Shown: one piece after another, positions 36,812 through 50,500 of the stretch
Layout: every line of letters begins with the position of its first letter
Position numbering within the stretch: position 1 is the stretch's first letter
Notes under the pieces: generated by a model
The model's database searches: none
What the model saw: only the letters and a program-made list of their open reading frames with translations
Told to the model about the DNA's origin: nothing
Source: Apostichopus japonicus
Taxonomy: Eukaryota; Echinodermata; Holothuroidea; Aspidochirotida; Stichopodidae
Direction: 5' to 3'
DNA length: 64,000 bases
Assembly (NCBI RefSeq): GCF_037975245.1
Contig: NC_092581.1
Coordinates: 3,050,001-3,114,000, forward strand
Made by a program: the position numbers and the translations under genes

Positions 36812-37078
36812 GGCCACTAGAAGGCGCTCGACGCATCTTGCCAGTGCTACGTGATTTCAAAGCAGTCAAATAAAACCTTTGTTAATTCATAAATGTTTTC
36901 CGGTTTTGTGTTGTGGTACAATTATAGAATACAGGGCCATTCATTAACTCTTCACAGCATCCATCTATAATTACTCCTGTGTTGTTCCTCGGAAGTTGTA
37001 TGCTAAGCGATAGAAGTGTTAAATGTTTGAATCGTATTTTTTTCTTCAAAAATGGAACGGAGGGTGATAAAATACTGC
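36812..37078 (+). repeat. Dispersed repeat, copy D1 (interrupted by a 63-bp insertion)
   Basis: It shares with D3 the sequence GGCGCTCGACGCATCTTGC, ACGTGATTTCAAAGCAGTCA, TTTTCCGGTTTTGTGTTGT, GCTAAGCGATAGAAGTGTT and GGAGGGTGATAAAATACTG. Compared with D2 and D3 it contains an extra segment at 36915-36977. Confidence 0.85.
36915..36977. mobile_element. 63-bp insertion with inverted ends and 8-bp target duplication
   Basis: The ends GGTACAATTATAGA (36915-36928) and TCTATAATTACTCC (36964-36977) are complementary at 11 of 14 positions. It is flanked by the exact 8-bp repeat TGTGTTGT (36907-36914, 36978-36985). The sister repeat at 38373-38540 carries a single TGTGTTGT with no insert, which gives an empty-site comparison. 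The size and duplication fit a miniature hAT-type element. Confidence 0.75.
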
Positions 37079-38225
37079 CCGATACTGTTGTTTTAACTGG
37101 TTGTTGTATATTAATAGTTTTCAACCGCGCGCTCCGCGAGATGAGCTAAGCATATTCAGGAAAAGTTGCCTTGACCATTAACTTTAGCAACTAGGCAATC
37201 AGAAGAATTTAGATCATTTAAAAAAAGTGTTACTCTACCCACTTCGGTAAAGATAATTGGTTATATTGTATCATCACCTTTGGGTTATGACATCTTCAAC
37301 TGTTGTGGAAATGAAAACGCCCTAACCAACCCACTCCCTCCCTTACCAACCTCTTAGCAATTTAATCACAGAAGTCCCTTCGTGTTAAATGTAATAGGTA
37401 GTGCTACACAATAATGAGAGAGAAATTACACTAATGTAAGCATAATTTATAAGGCATTTGCTCTTTCAGGCCTACAATAGGAGCATAAGGCTATATATTT
37501 ATATTGCCTTACCAAATTTTGGGGATAAAAATCTAATTTCTCAGATTTAATCAAGATGCCTTTAATGGCCATCCGGGGTCCAAGGGGAAGTTTTAGCACC
37601 AATTGAAAGTGGGGTTCAGGCCTGAAAAAGCCTTATAAATTATGCTAACATGGCTATATATATATATATATATATATCATAGACTTACATTTTTTTTCAA
37701 TTTTTGGCCCAAAATCGAGACTTTCCATTCTTGCCAAAATCACGCATATAGATCAGGGGGTCCCTCTGATTCTACAGAAGGGATAAAATGGTAACTATTT
37801 ATTCCGGCATGCTTTTGCCTCCGTAGGCCAATGCTGATTTCTATGAGGTGCCTTTAAAATTGTAACACTAAGATCCTTGTTTTTATTCAATAATGCGGGT
37901 AAGAGGTAAGCAATAGTTTACGTTTGTTTATGTCGATATGCCCCCTACCTAAATATAACGGCGTTTTGCCAGTATTTATTGGCTCGAAATTAATCGTCCC
38001 GAGAATTATATATTTCTGTCAAAGAAGCCTAGAGAAAATCGAAACATTTCAAACACCATCATTTTTTAGCCCAAATTCCTCAGTTTATAGAGTTTCACGA
38101 AATATTTCGATGGTAATCAATCCATAACAATATAGCAAAGACAATTTACGATCCGTTTTAGAGGTTGAAAGTGAAAATAATACTGTTTTTCAAATTTCCG
38201 GGGAAATGGAAACTTGGTCAAAGCT
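37079..38225. other. Intergenic stretch, no gene recognised
   Basis: AT-rich sequence between repeat copies D1 and D2, with a (TA)n run at about 37654-37678. An open frame at 37924-38127 has no recognisable protein or splice context. Confidence 0.4.
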
Positions 38226-38366
38226 GTCACTGGGCGTTTTATCAAACCTTGCCAGTGATACGTGATCTCAAAGCAGTCAAATCAAGCATTTGTTAGTCAT
38301 AAATGTTTTCCGCGGTTTTGTATTGTTCCTCAGGAGTTGCATGCTAAGCGATAGAAGTGTTTAAAG
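38226..38366 (+). repeat. Dispersed repeat, copy D2
   Basis: It shares TTGCCAGTGATACGTGAT, CAAAGCAGTCAAATCAA, CATAAATGTTTTCCG, GTATTGTTCCTC and GCTAAGCGATAGAAGTGTTT with D1 and D3, and is uninterrupted at the D1 insertion point. Confidence 0.85.
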
Positions 38367-38372
38367 AGGGAT

Positions 38373-38540
38373 GTAGAGGGCGCTCGACGCATCTTGCTAG
38401 CGATACGTGATTTCAAAGCAGTCAAATCAAACCTTTGTTATTCATAAATATTTTCCGGTTTTGTGTTGTTCCTCGTAAGTTGTATGCTAAGCGATAAGTG
38501 TTCAAAATTTTAATCGTAACGGAGGGTGATAAAATACTGT
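38373..38540 (+). repeat. Dispersed repeat, copy D3
   Basis: Placed directly after D2. It contains the full order seen in D1, from GGCGCTCGACGCATCTTGC to GAGGGTGATAAAATACTG, without the 63-bp insertion. Confidence 0.85.
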
Positions 38541-40212
38541 AATGTTCTTTTTTTTTGGGGGGGGGGTTAAGTTTTGGAAAACTATAAACGAAAAGTCAAA
38601 CAATCGGAACCTCTTCGAAAACACTCTTGAAAAACTCAAGTTCTCGTCATTTTTAACCCACTGATAGTTGGGGCAGGCATTTTCGAGTCGGTTACCAAAA
38701 AATACCCATTGTCACTCAAAATTGAATTTCAATGGTGTTCTCCAGCTCTAGGCTCAACAAAATCAATTAGAGGGCGCTGTCATATCTCCGATTGCGGATC
38801 ATAGCTGTACCGTGAGTTGTTGACCACTGGTGGTTTAAACCATCCAACTTGGTTCCCGATTGCTGAAGAAGAGGTCTTTGAAATATATTTCACCCCTCTT
38901 TTTGTTTTATGAATTCAACTTGTGTTTTACCATTGGGCCAAACTGCACAAGTGGAGCCTGGAATCTAGTCAACCGCCCAGCTTGTCTGTAATGCAAGTTT
39001 ATCTGGCATGCTTGTGTGTGCTTCGGCGCCCTGATCGTGTTACTTTATATTCAGAGATCTGTAAACAGTTCAGATTATGTGCATTAGCACCGATACAACG
39101 GTGCTCTCTATAGAAACGGTGGAGAACCGGCTTAATCGGACTAAGCCACCCTTCCAACATTCTGCCGAGTTAATGTTAACAAGTGAAATGCTAATAAAAT
39201 TTAATCTCAATTCTCAATATCACCCCCCCCCCCCCCCAAAAAAAAAAATAATTCCTAGTCAATAACACCTACAAACAAATTGGGGAAACCACAAAACTAT
39301 ATAGCGCCCCCTCAACAATCTTGAGGTTTTGCATACCGGAGACTTGCATTATAAAAGTAATAAGTTTATATATTTTATATAAACCTAGCTTTGTGCTCTA
39401 AATGTCTTTGCATACGCAGGAATGTAAACTTACGTTGCAAATCCAACCAGTTGTTCTACGCATAGGGTATTAAATGTACCAGATTGACAAGTACAAATAA
39501 TCCCTGCTTGATTCACCTATAAATTCAAAATTCCAAAACAAAACCAGGGAGGTAGGAATCAGGTGCGCGCGCAACTTGCTCTTATCCATTTTTTGTGTTG
39601 TGAGGATGATGTCTTGCAACAACACATCACTTGAAAATACTTGTTTATAAACAAGGAGTCAAGAATGTCAGAAAACTGCTAAGAGAAAATAAACAATATA
39701 GACAAACTTTTTCCACCTATATTCCAGCTGAGAAGTCATCTTTGACTTTCCACTTTCGAGTATTTCAAAACTCTCTTTGTAAAATTGCACAAGATGTTTT
39801 TAGCTATGTTATTGTCTGAGACGCATACAAGCTAGTGCAATTTCAGTCAAATCAAAAGTAGATATTTTTGAACACATAATAGACAGGAATTAAGTGTACA
39901 ATAGCCATCAAGAAATAGTACCAATGTTTGACCTATTGTGTGCTAGCATGCAGAGTAAACTATTAAAAAGACGGCCCTATACAAATCTAACATGTACGCA
40001 TCGTAAGTAATGATCCAGACCTACAGAATGGATGTAAAACTTATGCCAACTTTCCTTGTGCGTTATATTCTATGGGAGCGGCAAAAACCTCACCAGATAT
40101 CATGTTTTCAAAGGTATGTCAATGATGTAAGTGAATATATATATATATATATTGCCTCCAGTGAAATTACGACCTTCGTTATCAGTTTCAAACCTCTGGA
40201 TATACAATCAGC
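38541..40212. other. Intergenic stretch, no gene recognised
   Basis: There is a G run near 38560 and a C run at 39223-39237. Frames at 38922-39113, 39077-39265 and 39631-39819 are short and show no domain or splice support. Confidence 0.4.
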
Positions 40213-40330
40213 ATCCATACGTTAGTTGGTTAGGATGTCCGCATATAACGCGGGAGGCCCAGGTTCGAATCCCGGTGAGGCTGGAAGTTTTTTCACTGTT
40301 CTGGATGATCCAACTCACTACAATATCAAT
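40213..40330 (+). repeat. tRNA-derived SINE fragment
   Basis: The head carries an A-box-like TAGTTGGTTAGGATGTCC, an anticodon-arm-like CCGCATATAACGCGG and a perfect B box GGTTCGAATCC. The acceptor ends do not pair, so it is not a functional tRNA. A ~40-bp body and a TA-rich tail follow. Confidence 0.65.
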
Positions 40331-40362
40331 TATATATATATATAAATACATATATACATATA

Positions 40363-40881
40363 CAGGGATGTGCCCAGGATTTCCTGAGTGCTGAGTATAC
40401 TGATCTCCGTCCTGGGGGAGGGGTCTAAGAGGGAGGGGGTTAAGAGGGAGGGGGTTAAGAGGGAGGGGGTGTCCCCCTACCCTTTGAGAAATTTTTCGAT
40501 TTTTCAAGGTGCTCAGATGCCAAATGCTGGCACTTGTGTAGCTTTTTTAGCACATACACTAGCTTTGCTAACAATTTACATTTTAAAATTTTTTTTTAGT
40601 GAAATATGTTACGTACCTGGTAAAAGTTATTAGTTTGTTTCAAAGAGATTTTACAAGGGACGGATTGAGAGCAGTAAGTAATGTTTCTCGCATGCGTATC
40701 TGATGCATAATTAGTCTGCATGATTTTGGCATAGGCTAGGCCCAATTTATGTTGAATATATTGTTAGGAATGTCTGGACTTTAGATGAAAATAGTGCTGG
40801 GTGGGATTCAGGGTTTTTAAGACAGTGCTGGGCGGTAATTTTTAGTGCTGGGCGGGGCCGCCCAGCGTGGGCACATCCCTG
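40363..40881. mobile_element. MITE, copy 3 of the CAGGGATGTGC family (519 bp)
   Basis: Perfect 14-bp inverted ends, CAGGGATGTGCCCA and TGGGCACATCCCTG. The flanking bases CATATA and CAAATA match at 5 of 6 positions, a possible eroded 6-bp duplication. It contains a 15-bp minisatellite TAAGAGGGAGGGGGT (three copies, 40426-40470) and ends with repeated GTGCTGGGCGG. Confidence 0.8.
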
Positions 40882-41132
40882 CAAATATAAATTATTAAAG
40901 ATCAATATGTATATAGACATATACACCCTATACAGTGGAATTACTGGCTGGCTGGCTAGCTATTTTGCAACAGGAAAATAGGCACTCTAGTTTTAATCTT
41001 TATAACATTTTATGGCAGTAATTGGTAGTTCCTGCATTACCCCCTCCAAGGATATGGCACGTATATCAATTCCATTACACAAGTAAACTTTGACATAAAC
41101 CTTAAAAAAATATTGATTTTTTTAGCTAGTAA

Positions 41133-41138
41133 TTTATT
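41133..41138 (-). terminator. OSCP1: Candidate OSCP1 poly(A) signal AATAAA
   Basis: TTTATT on the plus strand is AATAAA on the minus strand, about 270 nt past the OSCP1 stop codon. It is the first canonical hexamer I see downstream. Confidence 0.5.
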
Positions 41139-41284
41139 CTATGCTACATATCTCTGTTTGATTTAAAAGTCACCGAACTGTGTACTCACAAATCTTCTTT
41201 CAAAAATGTCTTTCAAAGTAATACTTTGTCATATCTTATATATCACAATGTTATATTTTCTTAAAAAAGTCTTGAAATGAAACC

Positions 41285-41308
41285 AATAATAATAATAATA
41301 ATAATAAT
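41285..41308. repeat. (AAT)n microsatellite
   Basis: Eight AAT trinucleotides in the presumed OSCP1 3' untranslated region. Confidence 0.9.
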
Positions 41309-41406
41309 CATAATATCTTAATATCTAACTTGTAAAGAAAGACAAAACTCTTTAGGGACAGATGATTAGCTCAAGGTGCAAAAGGTCAAAGGTCATGAAG
41401 TGTTCC

Positions 41407-41526
41407 CTACGATGATGCGCTGTCCATCAATGCTAGGAGGTCATCCCCTTTACTACTCGAGATACTGGTATCTTCTGGTATCGAAAGATCACCCATTATT
41501 TTCAACAGTTCCTTGCTCTTTGAACC
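41407..41526 (-). CDS. OSCP1: OSCP1 exon 9 (C-terminus and stop)
   Basis: The acceptor CCTGCTGCAG precedes GGTTCAAAG. It encodes 39 residues including SKELLKIMGDL and the conserved end SSSKGDDLLALMDSASS, then TAG at 41407-41409. Confidence 0.95.
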   Translation of the reverse strand, partial: GSKSKELLKIMGDLSIPEDTSISSSKGDDLLALMDSASS

Positions 41527-44500
41527 CTGCAGCAGGAAAAATTAAATGAAAAAATTTCTACTCACTCTGTCAAAACAAACTTAAAATTTTTATAATTTCT
41601 ATATCCATGAATAATCCATATATCTCAACTTTCTATTTCTATAATATACCTCTTTAATTAAATAACTTGTAAACATTGTTGCTATGGAGTTGGAATTCTT
41701 GGGTGTGAGCCAGTGTGCTCAGGGAGGTCAGTCAGGTTGAAGGGGAGATAAGGGGAGATGGGGTCAAGAGGGGTTAGAGATGTGTGTGTGTGTTTTTCTA
41801 CAGTTTATGCTATATGTAGGCTACATTATGTGATATCGTGTGAGAAAAAGGGAGTTCACTTTGACTTTGGAATTGGCCTCATGTTGTTGTGCTGGCTGTT
41901 GGAGAAATGAATGGTGTGGCTTAGTGAAGTTACTGGAAACTTATGATGGAGACCAGAGAGGTTGAGTGATAGAATGCGGATACAAGTAGTGATAAAATAA
42001 AAGTTACAAGACATTATAAATACTCTCTCATCTTATCTTTGGATTTCTGAACTGAGTTCTACACTTCCGCAAGACACTTTGCAGCTTTCTCGCGACTATA
42101 CTAATAAATCGAACATCTACTCCACACACTTAGCCGTAGAGAACTTTTCTGTTTTTTCAACCGACAACAACTACAAGTGAAACATTGATAGAGTAACCGC
42201 CAACACTGTGCTGTGCTACTTTTTCTGCACCTTTTCACAGACTGCATGTAAAACCATGTATGTAAAGTAGTTAAATGAAGATGGGAACAAAAAACATTTT
42301 AACAAAATGTGATACCACAGATACCAATTATTCCAGATGATTTCATCCTGAGGATCAACAACTTCACTCCGACAACTACAGATCTGAATATAACTCATCT
42401 AACAACCAGAAAAATATCAAATATATAACAAATTTCATTTCTGACCAAAACAGAAAGAAAAATATATTTAACTGAAGCAGGTTTGTTTCTGACATTACCT
42501 TTGTTGCATCTATTTTGATGACATTTAAGTCATACATATCAGAGGGTGGTCTCAAGGCCGCAAATTCCCTGCGGATGGAAAAAGAAAATAAATTAAACAA
42601 AATTAGGGTTGACGGTATTGTTACTTTAGTTCTTCCAACGAGGCGACCAAATGTTGAAATCCCAGCAGAATATGGAAGATTTTTTACTTATTCTACAAGT
42701 CCCCCTCTGTATCAATGCAACGAAGGGCTTGTTGTATTAATTGAAAGCTATTTAAAATCCACCGATGCAGGATTTTAACTTCCCAATTGACATGAGAATC
42801 ATTTTCTTGCTACTCTTTTGAGATACAGCCCGTCTCCAGTTTAGAGTATTTTTGTGGTTTTAATGTGTCATGGCTAAAATATAAATCATACTGTAAATTC
42901 AATAACAATGAAAAATGTTGGCAAAGTAACCAACAACCATCATTGTTCACATTACATAACAACAGACTTAGTCCCCAATTTAAATTGCACTGTGAACCCT
43001 CGTGCTTAGGGTCCAATTCGTATTGTCAACAGCGGTTGGACACCAAGATTTGAACCCCACCATTAAAGTAGGATCGAGGCAGGACCAGACCTGCCTGCTC
43101 TAGGGTATCTGGATGTTTTTAAGGTACTATTCGTCCAGTTTTAACTTTCGCATTTTGAAAACTGATCAAATTAGACAATTATCTCAGAGAACTAATATAC
43201 ATGCTATTTCTTGAAACTTCAATATTTGGTGACTGTTATTTCACTTCTTAGCATATTTGGGGACAATGTTGACGCAAAATTTTGCTGAAGAGTTCGTTGC
43301 TCCTCTCCTGGACGTTCTGACTCTTCCAGTTACTGGAAGACATCGAGGAATGTTCAATTTGACAGCGAAATGTCTCAATTCGGAACAAGATGGTGGCAGT
43401 AATCTGTTTCTTGAAGTTTGTCGCGATGACCATTATTTGACATTTTAACAGTTTCTTGGGACAAGACTGATGTTCAGTATTGTGCACTCTCTAGGGTGAT
43501 TTCAGAAGACATATTTGAAAGTAACTGATTTTCTTTCCTTTTTTAGTGAAAATACACAAACTTAGCAAGCTGCAGATAGATGAGATGGCTGTTTTCCTTT
43601 CCTATTCTATTAGAAATAGTAATTTTGAAAATAAAATTCTTCTAAACCCACCTCCCTGCTCCACCACCATCCATCCACCCTTCCCCCCCCCCTCCCCTCT
43701 CCAATTGTTCCCCCACACTCCAATTGTTCTATAGCTTAATCATCAGAATGTGAATCACCAATACCCATCACTGCTAACTTCCTTTTCGCCCTGTGACTGC
43801 AATAAAAACAAATTTGATTCTGATCAAGAAATCAGATTTCTCCTTCTTAGCCCCCCCCCCCCCCTCCCACATCTCCAGAGCAAATAACTCCGACCAGAAA
43901 CTGTAAACTTACTTCTCCTCTTCTTCTGTGTTAAACATACTGATCCTAATATCGGATTCCTTTTTCGATTCTCCTTTGCTCTCCACGGCTCCCATCAGAT
44001 GAGCCAACAGATTCAATTCGGCCTTCACCATAGGGTTTGGGTTAGCTGTGACCTACCAAAAAAAAAGAAAAAAAAAGAACAGTAAATATCAAAATTGTTT
44101 TCTAAATTCAGTCCTCAGAAACACATCCTGACAATGTTGTACTAAGGCATGCCGCATGTCAAACACTTTCAAACCGAAATTCCTGGATGAAATTTGTGAA
44201 ATGTGGGGTCTGTGATTCAAACTCCACAAGCGTGTCACTCTGTCACCTGTGACATTTACAATCTTGGTGCTGATCTTCGTATCACTAAGATGTGTGCTCT
44301 TTTGATTAAATATCCAACCTTTTTGCTTCAAAACTTTGAAATTCTATGCTGCAATGAACTATCTTCGACCCTTCATATCAATCAATCGGGGGGTACTCAT
44401 TTGTTAATCACTTACTTCTTCAACACACAGCCGCATGACGCCAGGGGGGATTATGGGGGTGAAAATCCCTCCGCCCTGGAGCCTTAGGGGCACCAAGCTT

Positions 44501-47500
44501 AAACAACAGGTGAACAAAACTCATTGCATTAAAAAAGTGAGAGGTCCAATATCATCAAGTAGGTGCGAGAACCAAATCTCATTGTGCTGAGTGCCCTAAC
44601 ACGATTGCTTGCTTAACTCCCTCTACGGGCACTCCATTTTCGACCGGACCTACCTAATCCTTGGAACCCGGGCTCCCGAGTGAATCGTTATGTCCCGCTG
44701 TCATAGGCCTGAATTTTCGCACTGTGTTTTTGCGTTACAGTTGCGTCGTTCTCTGCCACTAACCTGTTCAACGCTCTGAGCTTTCTTTTGCTGGGTCTCT
44801 GTGCTGACTGTGGTATCGCTCGGGCGTACTTTGCTGTACATATTCGTGCCGAGCTTCGTCACTCTGTCTCCTCTGACCCCCAGGGAACCCTCGTTCAGAG
44901 TGGCTGAGTATTTACCGGAGACAGGAAATTCCACCGATTTGATCTGCCTTCCATCTGAGTTAAAATATCTGGCAATAGAGAGTACACATTGTTTTTTCTC
45001 TAAGTTTACGGCATGGAGAAATATTTACAAAAAATGTTGTTGAAACTGCAGGAGGAGTGACATGATGGAGTACATGGACACATGTCACACATTTAAATTT
45101 AAATGTTATGAAATTCCTACATCGCCTACATGTGAAGTTGGCTTGAAGTGGAAACACAGACGCTTGTTTACAAAGATTCACACCCTGATAAACCTCTAGC
45201 TGCCCCATCTGAAGTTCTAGACCTCTAGAGGGTCTGCTTCAAGTTATCCTTTGAGAGAGACTGTGACATATGATGCAAAGCATAAATTTACAGATAGTAC
45301 CAAATACTGACCAAGTCTGTTATCAATATGACAACCATATTAACAACAAAAGCCTGAAAATCAATATATGAAATATGAAAAGGTGCTAGAAGCCCTGGTA
45401 CAAGTTTTTTTTTCTAAATACTGTGAACCATCCTTGAGCATTTCTGAGCAAATTTTTAGGACAAATCTCTAGGCCCACTGAAGGATGACCTTAGCCACCA
45501 AATTAATTTTGATATGTTGTAGGTCCCTGGTCAGCAAGAGTATGGGGTGCGACCCAAAAGTAGGTCAAGAAAAAAAGTGTCGGTGACACTCAAAATCTTT
45601 CCAGATGTCAGACAAAAATTGTATCATGGACAGTTGTCCTTAATCCAAGCTAGTTTTCATGCATTCTATGCATCCATTCTGAGCGGTGGGGATCTGGTGG
45701 GTCGGGTCGGTGGGGATCTGGTGGGTTGGGCGGTGGGGGATCTGGTGGGTCATGGCTTAGTCATCATGGGGGATCCTGGATCGTGCGCCTAACAGTTTGC
45801 AGACAGCTTGTTTGTTTTCCTAAATTAATTTCAATTTGTGAAGAAATTACTGGTTTATCTGCTCAGGCTTATTTATCAAAGTGACTGTGGACCTATCAAG
45901 ACTGACATTCTGCCTATGATGTTGTCCTATATTAGCCTTTCAGGATATATGTGTAAAATCATGTATTTCACCCAAATGATCACTGTGCAACATTTTTACC
46001 TTACTGTGCCTGGAATTTCGGTGCCATACGGGACTGGTCCGCATAGTGGTAGGATAAACCTACCATTGGATGTCTGAACTTTCTCCTTCAGGAAAATAGA
46101 CACCTTTAATCAATAACAAAAGAGAAAGAAGTGCGGTAATGAAAAGTGTGAAATCAACTGAACATCTAGCAATAAGAGATACCTGCCAATAAAATAAAAT
46201 AAAAGAAACAACAAAAACAAATTTTTTTTTCAGTAGACTGAGATGTGTAGACTTCATCTTCTAAAGAAAACTTATGTCATTTGACCTTAAAATTCTGTGT
46301 TTTTGGCTAAAAATAGCTTTGACTAATATCTGATACTTTTCGCTACCAGTTGATCAAATCTTGATCGTAAAGATGGCGGTCCAATCTGTCACAATTTCAT
46401 GTGGAAACAAATGGTTATTATATTTCCTTTCGTTTGAAAGTATTGAGGTGAAACAAATGTTTTAAAACTAAAAAAGCTACTTCATTGGGGAGTTGCTATA
46501 ATCATTTACAAGGCTAAGCATGCAAACTAAAAAAACATCTATATTGAACAGACATTTTCTCTTATTTATCATTAAATTAACCAATTAACAAGCTAAGCAG
46601 ACATCTTCAGTTTCAAAATTTTCACCATTATTTGAAACAAAAAACTTGACTTTAAGGGATTGAGTGTTAACTAGTACTTGTCCAATTCATACCAAATCCA
46701 AAAACCTCTCAGAAGAAGCTGTAAGAAAACCCTTGACAAATTTCATATGAAAAAAAAAAAAAAAAAATTTGTAAAAAAAAAGAAGAAAAAAGATGGGGTT
46801 AAATCGCCTCTTACATACTTTCATTACTACAACAGTGTAATTGACCAACCAAATCCCTTGATTCCTACAACCTAGTCATCTCTGCATCTTGTCAATGCAC
46901 AGCTCAACGTTCTATCCAATAATTACATCGTCAGTTCCTGCAGTCTGTCCTCTTTCAAGATCCTAATGAATCAAATTCAATACTCTGTAGACCTGACCAG
47001 AATCTCAACTCCTCCCCGCTTCCTCCTATCAAGCTATAACAATGGAACAGAGCACTCGTAACAATCTGCATCCCAAAATTTGTTGTAAAGCAACGTTCAC
47101 CCAAAGTGACATGTAATTGGAACAGCGACGTGAGATGCACGGTTGTATCGTTTAATCAAGAATGAGGGCGGACGAAGCCGCCGCTCAGCTCGTCACAGTT
47201 AAAAACAAAACAAGGCCATTTCCTCTCGTTTAAACTTCTTCCCTGTGACCGTGAAAACATTCAAATGGACGTCAAGGAATGTTGCCATGGTGACCGATTC
47301 AGCATCGACTGAAAATGGATGCAGTTGCGAGTCAGGATATCAGACTATCTCCCTATTAAAGCGTTGCCTAATTGGCGCAGCGAGTGGAGAGCTTTCGTTG
47401 ACTAGGCAAACAATGTTCTATAGTGGTGGTGGACTTGCTCAAACAGATAGAGCTTCTAGCAGCAACTTGCGTGAAGATAAAGAAAACTAGGCTACGGATG

Positions 47501-50500
47501 AAAGGACCGCTGGCAGAAACTGAATATCTGAGATATATACTAGATATATTATGACGCCGGTGCTTTTAACAGAAGGCTTAGAAATTGATCGAAGGATAAT
47601 TGTATGTGAGGGCTTCAGTTTAAATCTAGGTTTACAGTAACCTGTTGATTGTTTTATGTATGGCACTGAGTTAGAGAGCCTTTTGTTACTAATTTAGTGA
47701 AAATGATGAATGAATATTTGTTAATGGTTCATGTAAATGGTGGCAGTGGACGTACTGGATCGAACACAAAAGGGCCTCTAGCAGCTAGAGCGAAGATAAT
47801 GGAAACACGGCTACAGATGAAAGGAACGCTCACCGTTGCCATTGAACTACATATTTGAGACATTATAATTTATAGACAATCAACATGGTGAGAGATTTCT
47901 TATGAAAGGTCTATTATAAATAGAATAGTAAGAGAGCTGTGAATCATATTACACAGGTTTAACTGTTGCTTGAATGTACAGTACTGGTTTGAAAAAAATT
48001 TTCTTTTTTTCTTTTTCTTTTTTCTTGTTAATTTGGTGAAGATGATGAATGGGTAAAATATAAGTTAATGTTTCATAAATGTGTACATCTATTCAAACAC
48101 ATTGATCATATACAATAAGTACACAAATTGCAGCTGTGTGGCATTACAACATCAGGTCTCCTAGCTACCGCAAGCACCGAGAGCAAGAATCCAGATTTAA
48201 CTCAATGTAAGTTCAACCTTAAACATTAACTCGATCCTAGAAGAGGATCGGCACAAACAGGACAGTAAAAAAACAATGTGAAGTAACATACATGTACAGT
48301 ATGCTAGTGACAAATATCTTGCAAAATAAGAGCAAAAATGAAGAGAAAAAGTCAGGCAAGATCTCATAGTATGTTACTATAATATATGTATATATCCTGG
48401 GCTAACAAGAATTCAGGATGGTGGTGAGGGTGGGAGGGGGGGGGGTGAGAGATATATTAAAGTGGACTCACCCTTGTGTGCATATCTTGAAAAAATTGCA
48501 TCAGGTTATGTCTGACTAGCTGTAGTTCACCAGAAGAGAGGGTTGCATAGGTCTGATGAAAAGAGAAAGGGAGAGAAAAGTGTGGTACAGTAAACCATTT
48601 AATTTCTTATTGCAGATACAGTTTCTGGGGATAAGGGGACGGGGAAGGTGGGGGGGGGGAAGGGGAGGTGGAGGAGAAGGGGTATGTGAGAGGATTTGAT
48701 GGTGTACCTTCATCTATCAGACATCCTTGGGATCAAGGGTATAGTTTTTCAAGTTTCAAGTTGATTAAATTTCAAAATAAATACATGAAAGTACATACAT
48801 ATAAATAGGATATGAAAAACAGTTAAGAGGTATAAATGTTCATGAAAACAGCATGAAATATATATATATGTAAAAATGATATATACATCCAAAGTTAATA
48901 GTCTTAACACTTTACCTTATTGTGTGTTCACCTATGAAACAGAAGTAGATCATCTTTCCCTCTAACCATACTGTGTGTTAATCTAGCTATGAAATAAAAG
49001 ATACTCTACCCACTTTACCTTATTGTGTGTTCACATATGAAACAAAAGTAGATAGTCTTTGCACTCACCCTATTGTGTGTTCATGTAGCTCTATTAACAT
49101 AAAGATATTCTTGCTACTTTACCCTATTGTGTGTACACCTATGGAGCAGAAGTAGAAACCTTTCCCTCTCACCCAACTGTGTGTTAATCTAGCTATTACA
49201 CAAAAGAAGCTATCCTTCCCATGTATTCACCCAACTGTGTTCATCTACCTAACAGAACTACTGTCAATATTATCTTCATACATAACAAATTACATGTTTT
49301 TTCTAGTAACTAAAGTAGTACTTATTGCAATTCATATATTCTTTTCATTTAACCATTCTTAACACATCATGAAGTAATTCAAACTGAACCCGTCATTTGT
49401 AATATTCATGCACGCAATGAACGTGACGGAAATGAGCAATCTGCATAACTTAAAGATTTCCCTTGCAAAGTCTTCGTTTTTTTTGGCTTTCGCTCTGTTG
49501 ATAAATCTCCATATTGATTTGTCCTTCAAAGTAAGAAGGAATATCTTAAAGAATCAGCTTTCTTAAATTTCCCCTTATAAATAAATGCAAAAAAATGCAT
49601 TTAATCTAGTAGCAGTCCTTGACTTTTTTACCCCCAATTTGTTTACAAACCTACGTCGTTGTTGTTGCAGTGTCATGAGAACCATGTTGCAAACAGGGGT
49701 GGTAGAAGAAGGGTTCAACCTAGGGACGCAGGGGAGGGGTACACGTCAGGCGTTGGAATGTGGAGGGTCATTGATTGGAAGTGAGCAGTTATTTAAGGGT
49801 GGACAGTGGTGAAATTGTTACCAGTTCACTCTAAATACAGTACAGGGAGAGTGCTGATATTGTGAGTAGACAAGTAAGCAAGGTAAATGTTAAATACTTT
49901 ACCTGTACGAGTAACTTGACTACAAAGTCTACATTTGCTCTGGTTTGCGAATTCTCCTTCACGTAAGTCAGGATGGCATCCATGTGATTGAAGGTGATGA
50001 GGAGAAGGTCGTAAGGTCGCAGGCAGAGGGACACCTGGTACTTCACTGCCATGGTCATTAAGTCATACAGCTATGAAAAAACAAAACAAGAATAACACAA
50101 AATTACAAAATTTGCAAACATACTTTAAATGTATGTATTTTAGATCCTCCTGCAAGCAGGAACACAAGAAGAAGCCATCATTGGCTTATCAAAGCCACAA
50201 GCTGACCTAAGTCAGTCTCTTACATTCATAGTTTAACGTCCATGATTATGAATTGTCAACAACTCTGTAACTAGACGACATACATTAATCTGGGAGTGAC
50301 TCGAACCGGGGACCTTATGATTGAAAGGCAACGGTGTTAACCACTGAGCTACAGTAACACTCCAATGCATAGAGACACAACGACAAAAATACCAATTTGG
50401 TCTTAATTCATATGAATTCTCTCAATTTATCTATTTTGCTGCTAACTTTCAAACCAAATTGAAGAAATTTCCTTTCTAATCAAACCTTCCTACTCATTTT

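Noticed and set aside
40213-40284. Functional tRNA gene with ATA anticodon
   Set aside because: Acceptor ends do not pair and a SINE-like body follows; only the internal promoter boxes are preserved.
42515-42778. 87-codon plus-strand frame
   Set aside because: It begins opposite OSCP1 exon 8 and has no independent support.
50291-50363. Functional tRNA gene on the minus strand
   Set aside because: The acceptor partly pairs, but the T stem and anticodon loop do not fit; treated as a SINE head.
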